A DNA stretch of 64,000 bases from Flavobacteriaceae bacterium. Its GTDB lineage: Bacteria > Bacteroidota > Bacteroidia > Flavobacteriales > Flavobacteriaceae. Shown here in pieces: positions 35,343-42,550 of the stretch. A program made the position numbers and the translations under genes. Position 1 is the stretch's first letter. The number at the start of each line of letters is the position of its first letter. Location of the stretch: contig WUAI01000002.1 in assembly GCA_009827225.1 (NCBI GenBank), forward strand, positions 62,001 to 126,000, read 5' to 3'. Below the pieces are notes generated by a model, which was not told the origin of the DNA, ran no database searches, and worked only from the letters and a program-made list of their open reading frames with translations.

Positions 35343-36554
35343 TTAGTCATTTCGCTTTAATAACGCCATATAAAAGCCGTCGAAACCAGATTTATGAGGC
35401 GATACGATTTCTTCTTCAAGCAATGTAAACTCTTTTCCTGAATCGCGGGTTAAAAAATCTTTAATTTGTTGTTCATTTTCGGCAGGAAGAATAGAACAGG
35501 TGGCATATACTAATTCACCGCCCGGCTTTACCATCCTGGAATACGAATCCAGAAGTTCTTTTTGAGTTTGAACAATTTCATCAACGAAATCAGGTTTAAG
35601 TTTCCACTTGGTATCCGGATTGCGCTTTAATACACCCAGTCCGGTGCAAGGAGCATCAATCAGTACCTTATCGGCTTTGTTAAGTAGTTTCTTTATAGTC
35701 TTTGATGACTCGATCAATCGGGTTTCTATGTTATGGATTCCGTTTCTTCGAGCGCGTCGTTTCAATTCCTGAAGTTTATTGTCGTAAATATCCAAGGCGA
35801 TTACCTGACCCTTGTTCTCCATAAGAGTTGCTATATGCAGACTCTTTCCACCGGCACCGGCACAGGCATCTACAATGCGCATCCCGGGCTCCGGACTTAA
35901 AAGCTGAGTTACTTTTTGTGAGGAGGCGTCCTGAACTTCGAACCAACCGTCTTTAAATGCCTTGGTGGTAAAAACATTGGCTCTTTCAACAAGCTTTAGT
36001 GCGGTTGGGTATCCTTTAATAGTTTCCGTTTCAATATTTTCTGAGGCCAGAGCATCCTGTACGTCTTTCACACTGGTCTTAAGCGTATTTACCCTTAAAA
36101 TAACATCGGCCAATTGATTTAAAGCCTTCAATTCCAATTCCCATCGTTTACCTAGTGCTTCCTTACCCAGTTCGTCCAACCAATCGGGAATAGACTCCCG
36201 TACCCTTCTAATCTTCGAAAGTTCATCAAATCTTCCTTTGATCTTTCGTGTAGGCGTGCCTTCAAACTGTGGCCAATCGGGTAATTTGATGCCTCTCAAA
36301 GTCGCCCAAACCACAAAAATTCGGAATAAATTAGACCGATCGAATGGCTCTTTGACTTCAGCGATTTCGGCATATAATCTTTTCCATCGAACAATATCGT
36401 AGGTAGTTTCCGCAATAAAACTTCGATCGCGAGACCCCCAACGCTTATCACGCTTCAAAGTCTGCTTCAAAACTTTATCGGCCTTCTTATTTTGATTAAA
36501 AATTAAATGAAGGGAATCGATGGTTGCAAAAACCAGATTACGATGTAGTCTCAT
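35343..36554 (-). CDS. RsmB/NOP-family rRNA m5C methyltransferase
   Basis: A SAM-dependent enzyme making 5-methylcytosine in RNA, probably 16S rRNA. SAM-binding VDACAGAGGKSLHIATLM, the DAPCTGLGVLKRNPDTKWK motif and the catalytic YATCSILPAEN are present, giving the two conserved Cys of the NOP/RsmB family. The N-terminal 130 residues are helical but do not look like the NusB domain of E. coli RsmB. I chose ATG 36554 (MRLHRNLVFATID) because a TACCTTTG -7 box lies at 36572-36579 on the minus strand, which excludes the upstream start at 36614. Confidence 0.92.
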   Translation of the reverse strand: MRLHRNLVFATIDSLHLIFNQNKKADKVLKQTLKRDKRWGSRDRSFIAETTYDIVRWKRLYAEIAEVKEPFDRSNLFRIFVVWATLRGIKLPDWPQFEGTPTRKIKGRFDELSKIRRVRESIPDWLDELGKEALGKRWELELKALNQLADVILRVNTLKTSVKDVQDALASENIETETIKGYPTALKLVERANVFTTKAFKDGWFEVQDASSQKVTQLLSPEPGMRIVDACAGAGGKSLHIATLMENKGQVIALDIYDNKLQELKRRARRNGIHNIETRLIESSKTIKKLLNKADKVLIDAPCTGLGVLKRNPDTKWKLKPDFVDEIVQTQKELLDSYSRMVKPGGELVYATCSILPAENEQQIKDFLTRDSGKEFTLLEEEIVSPHKSGFDGFYMALLKRND

Positions 36555-36571
36555 ATACTGAAAATAGGCTG

Positions 36572-36610
36572 CAAAGGTAGTATTCTCATTAATTGTTTTA
36601 ATTACATTTG
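36572..36610. promoter_or_regulatory. Divergent promoters for the methyltransferase and the Ycf48-like gene
   Basis: Two consensus -7 boxes face away from each other: TACCTTTG on the minus strand (36579-36572) for the methyltransferase and TACATTTG on the plus strand (36603-36610) for the lipoprotein gene at 36624. Both leave very short leaders (roughly 10 bases or fewer). Confidence 0.6.
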
Positions 36611-36623
36611 CCAAAATATATTT

Positions 36624-37664
36624 ATGAGAATAATTTTCGCCATCCTTCTTCTGTGCGGGCTTGTCGCGTGCAATACAAACCCCTCCAGAACATTTTCTGA
36701 AGTTGAGATAAGTGATGTATTTAATGATAGTCTTAGCATTCGGGCTATTTCTCCGATTGATGAGAACAGAGTGTGGTTTGCCGCTAATAAGGGAATTGTT
36801 GGATTGATCGATGAGTCAGTTCCAAAATTAGCCACGGTAAAATATGAAGATTCATTGCTTCATTTTAGATCAATAGCTCAAACCAGTGAATCTGTTTTTG
36901 TGATGAGCATTGGTACTCCGGGGGTACTTTATAAGATCGGATTTGATGGGAAAGAGGCTACCAATATCGAGGAGGTATATGTTGAAAAGGGTGAGAAAGT
37001 TTTTTATGATGCCATGGCCTTTTGGAATGACGAAGAGGGCATTGCCATGGGAGATCCTGTTGATAACTGTTTGTCCGTGATTATCACCAGAGATGGAGGC
37101 GATCACTGGGAGAAGGTGCCTTGCTCGGCATTGCCTGAAACCGAAAGTGGGGAGGCCGGATTTGCGGCCAGTAATTCCAATATTTCTGTGATCAATGATC
37201 ATGTATGGATAGTTTCCGGAGGAAAAAGAGCCCGGGTTTTTTACTCAGCTGATAAGGGCTTGAGTTGGGAAGTATTTGAAACTCCGATCATCCAAGGTGG
37301 AGCAATGACCGGTATTTACAGCGTTGATTTTTTTGATGAGAATAATGGGGTCATATTTGGTGGGAACTGGGAAGAAAAGGATTTCAATGAAGGAAATAAA
37401 GCGGTCTCCAGTGATGGAGGACGAACCTGGGAGTTGATAAGCAATGGAGAAGGACCGGGTTACCGATCGTCCGTTCGGTACGTTCCGGGATCCAACGGAA
37501 AATCCATGGTTGCTGTGGGTTCTCCCGGAATTTCCTATACCGATGATGGAGGAGATTCCTGGCAGGAGCTTTCCTCCGAAGGTTTTTATGCCATAGAATT
37601 TGTAAACGATACCGTGGCATTTGCCAGTGGACGTTACCGTATTTCGAAGTTAATTTTTAAGTAA
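36624..37664 (+). CDS. Ycf48/BNR-repeat beta-propeller lipoprotein
   Basis: A 346-residue lipoprotein (lipobox in LLLCGLVACN) with BNR/Asp-box repeats of the photosystem II assembly factor Ycf48 type: ITRDGGDHWEKVP, YSADKGLSWEVFE, SSDGGRTWELIS and YTDDGGDSWQELS. Such proteins are often annotated 'oxidoreductase' in Bacteroidota with no enzymatic evidence. They form seven-bladed propellers; here it is probably an envelope binding protein. It is divergent from the methyltransferase and 6 bp ahead of the sulfotransferase, so the latter two are likely cotranscribed. Confidence 0.87.
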   Translation: MRIIFAILLLCGLVACNTNPSRTFSEVEISDVFNDSLSIRAISPIDENRVWFAANKGIVGLIDESVPKLATVKYEDSLLHFRSIAQTSESVFVMSIGTPGVLYKIGFDGKEATNIEEVYVEKGEKVFYDAMAFWNDEEGIAMGDPVDNCLSVIITRDGGDHWEKVPCSALPETESGEAGFAASNSNISVINDHVWIVSGGKRARVFYSADKGLSWEVFETPIIQGGAMTGIYSVDFFDENNGVIFGGNWEEKDFNEGNKAVSSDGGRTWELISNGEGPGYRSSVRYVPGSNGKSMVAVGSPGISYTDDGGDSWQELSSEGFYAIEFVNDTVAFASGRYRISKLIFK

Positions 37665-37669
37665 GTCGG

Positions 37670-38653
37670 GTGGATCACGATCAAAATAAATGGATTTCTA
37701 AGGAGCCGGATCGGCTTCCAGATTTCATTATTGGGGGTGCTATGAAATCGGGTACTTCGACCTTACATGCAATCCTGGACAGGCATCCGGATGTGTATAT
37801 TCCCAAGGATGAAATTGGATTCCTGGATTGTGACAATATCAATGAGCACTTCGATTTTAGCTTTTATGACAAAGGCAAGAGGACATGGACATCACAACAA
37901 ATGGATTCTGATCCTGAAAAGATGTGGGATTGGTATTTGTCCAAATTCAATGGGGGAGAAGGAAAGATTTGCGGAGAAGATTCTACCAGCTACCTGGCGT
38001 CACCAACAGTCGCACAACGAATCGCCATTCAGAAGAAACCCATTAAAATTGTCTTTATTTTAAGACAACCTTCACGCAGAACGTATTCTCATTATTATCA
38101 TCTGCTACGCGCAGGAATTGTTTCGACTACTTTTGAAGATACCATACAGTTCAATCCGCACCTCGTGATCAATCGGAGTCTTTATCTGAAGCAATTAAAA
38201 GCTTACTATGACATACTCCCCAGGGAGCAGATCAAAGTGATTCTTTTTGAGGATTTGGTGACCCATCCAAAGGAAGTAGTAAAAGAGGTCTGTGAATTTC
38301 TTTCGATCGACACCAGCAAGTTTAGCGAAGGGGATTTCAGCCTTCATGCCAACAAAGCCAAACTACCGTTGTTTCCGTGGTTGCAACGATTCAAGAATAG
38401 ACATTTTCGTAGCTACGGAAATTCCTTTTATCTGGATTCATTGCCAAATAAAGCACCCGGACGTTTCAGGTCCAGAGCACTATTTGCAAAAATTGTAACA
38501 CGACTGTTCAAATTGATCAATCCCTTGGTGGAGAAGAAACCCAAGGCCATGCGTCCGGAGACCAAAGCATTTCTGGACTCCTATTTCAAAACGGAACTGG
38601 AAGGACTCGATACATTGATCGGTCAAGCTGCATTTCAGAAATGGTTTCAATAA
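37670..38653 (+). CDS. Sulfotransferase
   Basis: A 327-residue PAPS-dependent sulfotransferase. The 5'-phosphosulfate loop is GAMKSGTSTLHAIL and the 3'-phosphate motif is FILRQPSRRTYSHYYHLL, both as in the Sulfotransfer_1/heparan N-sulfotransferase-like group. The start is a GTG at 37670, 5 bases after the preceding stop; no ATG lies between it and the GAMKSGT motif except the Met inside the motif. The acceptor is unknown; sulfated polysaccharides or lipids are usual for marine bacteria. It converges on a shared terminator at 38658-38675. Confidence 0.9.
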   Translation: MDHDQNKWISKEPDRLPDFIIGGAMKSGTSTLHAILDRHPDVYIPKDEIGFLDCDNINEHFDFSFYDKGKRTWTSQQMDSDPEKMWDWYLSKFNGGEGKICGEDSTSYLASPTVAQRIAIQKKPIKIVFILRQPSRRTYSHYYHLLRAGIVSTTFEDTIQFNPHLVINRSLYLKQLKAYYDILPREQIKVILFEDLVTHPKEVVKEVCEFLSIDTSKFSEGDFSLHANKAKLPLFPWLQRFKNRHFRSYGNSFYLDSLPNKAPGRFRSRALFAKIVTRLFKLINPLVEKKPKAMRPETKAFLDSYFKTELEGLDTLIGQAAFQKWFQ

Positions 38654-38657
38654 AAAA

Positions 38658-38675
38658 GGGCATCCGAAGATGCCC
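38658..38675 (-). terminator. Terminator of the sigma factor operon
   Basis: Stem GGGCATC/GATGCCC with a tetraloop (TTCG read on the minus strand) and a T6 run on the minus strand. It lies 28 bases after the last gene of the sigma operon. Confidence 0.85.
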
Positions 38676-38703
38676 AAACAAAACTAACAAACTCAATACT
38701 TAA

Positions 38704-39141
38704 CTATTTATTCCTTCTGGGTCGTTTGTTTTTCATTCGCTCGAGGAGGATCTTTTTGAATTCTTCCTCGGCCTTGTGCAGTCGTACGATCTTCTTTGGT
38801 GGGATTACCGATCGTAAGTTTTGTATCAATTCTTTTGAATATTGGAGCTCCGTTTCTTTCAGTGCGATTCCTTTATCAATGATAGCATTTGCTTGTTCAT
38901 CGGTCATATTTTGAGGATCACCGTTTACGATGGAACGAATTTCCTGACGCTCTGTTCTACGTAAGGCCGACATTTTATCTTCATGAGCGTTATAGATAGG
39001 CCAGAACTTTTCTGCTTCCGATGAGGTTAAAGACAGCGCATTGGTAATATGAGCCCTTTTAAAGGCTTTTATGCGTTCATTGTTTTGCCCATAGGTAATG
39101 GAAATACAAAGAAAGAGTATAAGTGCTACATATTTTTTCAT
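38704..39141 (-). CDS. Small exported helical protein (Spy/CpxP-like)
   Basis: A 145-residue exported protein (signal peptide MKKYVALILFLCISITYG). The mature part is almost all charged helix: LTSSEAEKFWPIYNAHEDKMSALRRTERQEIRS, then IPPKKIVRLHKAEEEFKKILLERMKNKR. This resembles periplasmic Spy/CpxP-type stress proteins found as the third gene of many Bacteroidota sigma/anti-sigma operons. It starts 3 bp after the anti-sigma stop. It may act as a periplasmic sensor or chaperone tied to the sigma factor; that is inference. Confidence 0.82.
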   Translation of the reverse strand: MKKYVALILFLCISITYGQNNERIKAFKRAHITNALSLTSSEAEKFWPIYNAHEDKMSALRRTERQEIRSIVNGDPQNMTDEQANAIIDKGIALKETELQYSKELIQNLRSVIPPKKIVRLHKAEEEFKKILLERMKNKRPRRNK

Positions 39142-39144
39142 TGT

Positions 39145-39639
39145 TTATTCAATTAAAAGTGACGTATCGTCAATATGTTCTAATAAATAGTTTTCAAGGG
39201 ATTCTTCAGAGAAGAAATCGTCTTCTGCCGATAATTCTTCAATGTCCTCTTCATTGAGCAGTTGTGCAATCTCGTAGGGATCTATATCGAGTTCTCCATT
39301 GTCGATATAGGCTTCAATGTCTGCAAATTCAAGGTCATTTTCAGAAATTGTTGTTTCCGGTGTATACACTGAAAATACCAGGGCTGCACAGGCAGCAATG
39401 GAAGCCGCATACAAGAAGATCTTTCTACGGTAAAGCGGAATCACAGGAGTCTGATTTTCTTCAGCTATACGGGACATGATAGTGTCTTCCACCGCATCAA
39501 AATACCCATCCGGTGCTTTAAACCCGCTATCGCCCGGTAACTTATCCTCGCTGAGTTTCGAGAACAGGCGATCTTCAAACGAATCGAAGTAATCGTCCGG
39601 AGATTTAAAACCGTGTTGATATTTCTTGTTTTTGCTCAT
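39145..39639 (-). CDS. Putative membrane anti-sigma factor
   Basis: A 164-residue protein with one membrane helix at about residues 75-93 (IFLYAASIAACAALVFSVY). The cytoplasmic N-terminus contains two tandem copies of a roughly 30-residue unit, GFKSPDDYFDSFEDRL and GFKAPDGYFDAVEDTI. The exported C-terminus is very acidic (DIDPYEIAQLLNEEDIEEL). No classical zinc-binding ZAS motif is seen. Its place between an ECF sigma gene and a periplasmic protein gene supports an anti-sigma role. Confidence 0.78.
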   Translation of the reverse strand: MSKNKKYQHGFKSPDDYFDSFEDRLFSKLSEDKLPGDSGFKAPDGYFDAVEDTIMSRIAEENQTPVIPLYRRKIFLYAASIAACAALVFSVYTPETTISENDLEFADIEAYIDNGELDIDPYEIAQLLNEEDIEELSAEDDFFSEESLENYLLEHIDDTSLLIE

Positions 39640-39663
39640 TTCAGTATTATGACTACAAAATTC

Positions 39664-40215
39664 TTAAATAGTTTCATTGCCTTTTAAAAAAGACGTTATT
39701 TTTTTTACGGCAATGTGGTAACTGCTTTTCAATCCGCCTACCGAGGTATCCAGTATCTCCGACAATTCCTCATAGGTATGTTCTTCGAAATATTTCATAT
39801 TGAATACCAGTTGTTGTTTTTCCGGCAGAGTAGCTATCGCCCGCTGCAATTGAATCTGGATCTTTTCACCTTCGAAGTACACATCGCTTTCCAGGTTGGC
39901 AATCATGTTTTCTTTTAGTTCCTGTGAACTAATGTTCGCTCTTTTTGCTTTTTTGTTAATAAATGTAATGGCCTCATTGGTAGCGATGCGATACATCCAG
40001 GTATAAAGTTTGCTGTCTGCTTTGAATGAATCAATATTCCTGAATACTTTGATAAAAGTATTTTGCAGCACATCGTCGGCGTCATCATGATCTAATACGA
40101 TCTTTCGTATTTGCCAATACAACCGTTCTTTATATTCGGATACGAGCGTGCGAAAAGCCCGTTCCTTTTCTAAAGGAGACTTAAGAGCTGCAACCAGATT
40201 TTGTTCTTCTACCAA
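39664..40215 (-). CDS. ECF RNA polymerase sigma factor
   Basis: A 183-residue ECF sigma factor. Region 2 is LYWQIRKIVLDHDDADDVLQNTFIKVFRNIDSFK ending with LYTWMYRIATNEAITFINK; region 4 is LPEKQQLVFNMKYFEEHTYEELSEILDTSVGGLKSSYHIAVKKI. It heads a three-gene operon with the putative anti-sigma protein and a Spy/CpxP-like protein, which suggests control by envelope stress. No target promoters can be assigned from the window. Confidence 0.95.
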   Translation of the reverse strand: MVEEQNLVAALKSPLEKERAFRTLVSEYKERLYWQIRKIVLDHDDADDVLQNTFIKVFRNIDSFKADSKLYTWMYRIATNEAITFINKKAKRANISSQELKENMIANLESDVYFEGEKIQIQLQRAIATLPEKQQLVFNMKYFEEHTYEELSEILDTSVGGLKSSYHIAVKKITSFLKGNETI

Positions 40216-40348
40216 TGGTTAGGGTTTGCTTTTATGACTCGAATAAATATAAATAGTTTAATCCGAAGAGAAATTTTGTCTCTAAAATAATATAAATGTG
40301 CACTTTATCGATAAAATGCAAAAAAATTACGATAAAAAGCAAAAAATA

Positions 40349-40379
40349 TTTGGTTGTAGGAAAATATTTACTAAATTTA
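40349..40379 (+). promoter_or_regulatory. Promoter of small RNA 1
   Basis: -33 TTTG (40349-40352), 19-bp spacer, -7 TAAATTTA (40372-40379; one mismatch to TAnnTTTG). The predicted start is A40386. Confidence 0.6.
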
Positions 40380-40385
40380 TCCAAT

Positions 40386-40474
40386 ACTTCTTATGTATAG
40401 GTTCTTAAACACAGCCCCAACTGTAATAAGAACAACATAGAACGGGCCTTAGCGGGGGCTGGCCCGTTTTTTTT
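40386..40474 (+). ncRNA. Putative small RNA 1 with C-rich loop
   Basis: About 89 nt, no coding frame. The 5' end ACTTCTTATGTAT is followed by a hairpin at 40401-40433: outer stem GTTCTTA/TAAGAAC and inner stem ACAG/CTGT closing the loop CCCCAA. A second hairpin at 40441-40468 (stem AACGGGCC/GGCCCGTT, apical part AGC-GGGG-GCT) ends in eight T and acts as terminator. The 5' end, first-hairpin loop and overall plan match small RNA 2, 235 bp downstream. The G-rich terminator loop can pair with the C-rich loop of the first hairpin. Whether an Rfam family covers it is unknown to me. Confidence 0.68.
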
Positions 40475-40532
40475 ATGCCTTGTAGTCAACAGGGTAAATT
40501 CAATAAAAAGTAGGAAAAAACTTATTATGCAC

Positions 40533-40576
40533 GATGAAATACATCGATGAAATGCACTATTCATAGATGAAATGCA
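40533..40576. repeat. Three GATGAAAT direct repeats upstream of small RNA 2
   Basis: GATGAAATACA (40533-40543), GATGAAATGCA (40546-40556) and GATGAAATGCA (40566-40576). The last copy ends 8 bases before the -33 box of small RNA 2, a typical place for activator sites. Confidence 0.5.
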
Positions 40577-40584
40577 TTTGAAAT

Positions 40585-40614
40585 TTTGAAAGTTCGAAAT
40601 TTAATTTATATTTG
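40585..40614 (+). promoter_or_regulatory. Promoter of small RNA 2
   Basis: -33 TTTG (40585-40588), 18-bp spacer, perfect -7 TATATTTG (40607-40614). The predicted start A40621 has the same 14-base offset from the -7 box as in small RNA 1. Confidence 0.72.
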
Positions 40615-40620
40615 ACATGT

Positions 40621-40705
40621 ACTTATGTATTAATCAAGTCATTATGAGCCCCAATTATAATGACTAAACTAAAAAGGAGCGGAGCCCCAACCGCTTCTTT
40701 TTTTT
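40621..40705 (+). ncRNA. Putative small RNA 2 with two C-rich loops
   Basis: About 85 nt, no coding frame. The 5' end ACTTATGTAT matches small RNA 1. Hairpin 1 (40637-40665) has a perfect 9-bp stem AGTCATTAT/ATAATGACT and an 11-nt loop holding AGCCCCAA. Hairpin 2 (40676-40697) has stem GGAGCGG/CCGCTTC (one G-U pair) and loop AGCCCCAA again, then eight T as terminator. Repeating the same exposed 8-mer in both loops, while the stems differ, suggests the loops are the functional part, as in C-rich-loop regulatory RNAs that pair with G-rich mRNA leaders. The reverse complement occurs just before the pirin ATG (52007-52014). Confidence 0.72.
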
Positions 40706-40723
40706 GTTTATAAGTTGGCTTAT

Positions 40724-42550
40724 TTATGCAAGTGATTGCATTTCTACCAGGCTGTAGTAAGTGCCTTTCTTTGCGAGTAATTCTTCGTGTCTTCCTTGTT
40801 CCACAATTTCACCCTTAAACAGTACCACGATCTTATCTGCATTTTGGATTGTCGACAAACGATGCGCAATCACCAGTGAGGTTCTGTTTTGCATCATTTT
40901 TTCCAGGGCGTCCTGAACCAGTCTTTCACTTTCAGTATCCAGCGCAGAGGTAGCTTCGTCAAGGATCATAATAGGTGGATTCTTGAGTACTGCACGTGCA
41001 ATGCTCAATCGTTGTTTCTGCCCACCACTCAATTTATTTCCGCTATCTCCAATATTGGTATTGATTCCTTCCGGCAGATTTTCAACAAACTCCCAGGCGT
41101 TGGCAATCTTCAATGCAGCGATGATCTCGTCGTCTGTAGCATCCTCTTTCGCTACACGAAGATTTCCTTTTACGCTGTCATTAAATAAAATCGAATCCTG
41201 GGTCACCAAGCCCATCAGGCTTCGAAGGGATTTCTGACTGATGTTTTTAACATCCACACCATCGATGGAAATAGCACCGTCATTTACATCATAGAAACGG
41301 GTAAGTAAATTGGCAATGGTGCTTTTACCACTTCCACTTTGCCCTACAAGTGCTACAGTACTTCCTTTCGGAACTTCAAGGCTAAATTGTTTCAGTACCT
41401 CTTCTTCTTCGTAAGCAAAAGAAATATTCTGAATGGATATCCCTGAAGTGAATGATTCTTTTTCTATGGCGTTAGGCGCATCTTTTATCGTGGATTCTGT
41501 CTCCAGGATCTCCAACACTCTTTCTGCCGCAGCATTACCTTTCTTCACGTTATAGCTCGCCTTGCTAATGGCTTTGGCCGGTGTTAATATGTTATAAGCA
41601 AGTCCCATGTACACAATAAATGCTTCAGGTGCCAGTGTTTTTTCCACCAGTACCATCGACCCACCATACCATAATAATATGGCAATAACTACGATACCCA
41701 GGAATTCGCTTACCGGGGAGGCCAGGTTCTGCCTGTTTAATAAAGCATTTGAAAATTTAAAGAATCGGGTAGTGGATTGCCTGAATTTTTCGTTGAAGAT
41801 CTTTTCAGCATTAAACCCTTTGATGATCTTAAGTCCGCCAAGAGTCTCTTCCAAAATAGAAAGAAAGAATCCCTGTTCCTGCTGCACTTTATCACTATGC
41901 TTCTTTAAACTTTTCCCTATCACGGATATCACGATCCCTGAGACCGGAATGAAGACAAAGACGAATATGGTAAGTTCCACACTCAACGCCATCATCGCGA
42001 TGATCGTAAACAGGATCATCAGCGGTTCCCGGATGATCAATTCGAGAATTGAAAGAAAAGAATGTTGAATTTCCAGAACGTCTGTCGAAATACGAGCGAT
42101 GGTATCTCCTTTGCGCTTTTCAGAATAAAACGCCACCGGTAATTTTATGGTCTTTTCATACAGATCATTCCTGAGGTCTTTCAAAACACCATTCCGAAGA
42201 AAAGTAATAAAGAACATCGCCAGGTAGCCAAAAAGATTCTTAAGCAAGAAGGTTCCGATCACAAGTCCAATCATGATCAGTAATGCATTGAGCTCTCCCG
42301 AGGATTCGATCTTTTGGGTAATGAAATAATTCATGTAATCTTCGAAGTAATCTCCCAGATCGGCAATGCCCTGATAGGTTGGAGCGACGGTTATTTTTTC
42401 AGAATTATCAAAGAGTACCTTCAGCATGGGCATCAAAGACACAAAGGCCAGCGTACCGAACAAGGCATAAAAGATGTTCGAGACTATGTTCAGCCAGGCA
42501 TACCTTTTATAAGGAATCGCATAGCGTAATATTTTTCTGAAATATTTCAT
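40724..42550 (-). CDS. ABC exporter, fused membrane and ATPase domains (MsbA-like)
   Basis: A 608-residue half-transporter. Six membrane helices span about residues 20-310, followed by a complete ATPase: Walker A VALVGQSGSGKSTIANLL, Q-loop GLVTQDSILF, signature KLSGGQKQRLSIARA, Walker B PIMILDEATSALD and the switch His in VIAHRLSTI. It works as a homodimer. MsbA-type lipid or lipid A flipping is likely from overall similarity, but drug or peptide export cannot be excluded. Its ATG overlaps the phosphomutase stop by one base (TAATG). Confidence 0.93.
   Translation of the reverse strand: MKYFRKILRYAIPYKRYAWLNIVSNIFYALFGTLAFVSLMPMLKVLFDNSEKITVAPTYQGIADLGDYFEDYMNYFITQKIESSGELNALLIMIGLVIGTFLLKNLFGYLAMFFITFLRNGVLKDLRNDLYEKTIKLPVAFYSEKRKGDTIARISTDVLEIQHSFLSILELIIREPLMILFTIIAMMALSVELTIFVFVFIPVSGIVISVIGKSLKKHSDKVQQEQGFFLSILEETLGGLKIIKGFNAEKIFNEKFRQSTTRFFKFSNALLNRQNLASPVSEFLGIVVIAILLWYGGSMVLVEKTLAPEAFIVYMGLAYNILTPAKAISKASYNVKKGNAAAERVLEILETESTIKDAPNAIEKESFTSGISIQNISFAYEEEEVLKQFSLEVPKGSTVALVGQSGSGKSTIANLLTRFYDVNDGAISIDGVDVKNISQKSLRSLMGLVTQDSILFNDSVKGNLRVAKEDATDDEIIAALKIANAWEFVENLPEGINTNIGDSGNKLSGGQKQRLSIARAVLKNPPIMILDEATSALDTESERLVQDALEKMMQNRTSLVIAHRLSTIQNADKIVVLFKGEIVEQGRHEELLAKKGTYYSLVEMQSLA

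Noticed and set aside
37730-37745. TTGGGGG near an ATG in the sulfotransferase, as a second small-RNA target
   Set aside because: It is inside the coding region (GGAMKSGT motif) and breaks the 8-nt match; only the pirin site matches exactly.
40441-40474. Terminator hairpin read as a plain terminator of the sigma operon
   Set aside because: The sigma operon runs the other way and ends at 38658-38675; this hairpin ends a plus-strand transcript starting in the gap.
41607-42068. Open frame of 153 codons on the plus strand
   Set aside because: Antisense to the ABC exporter, no recognisable protein features.
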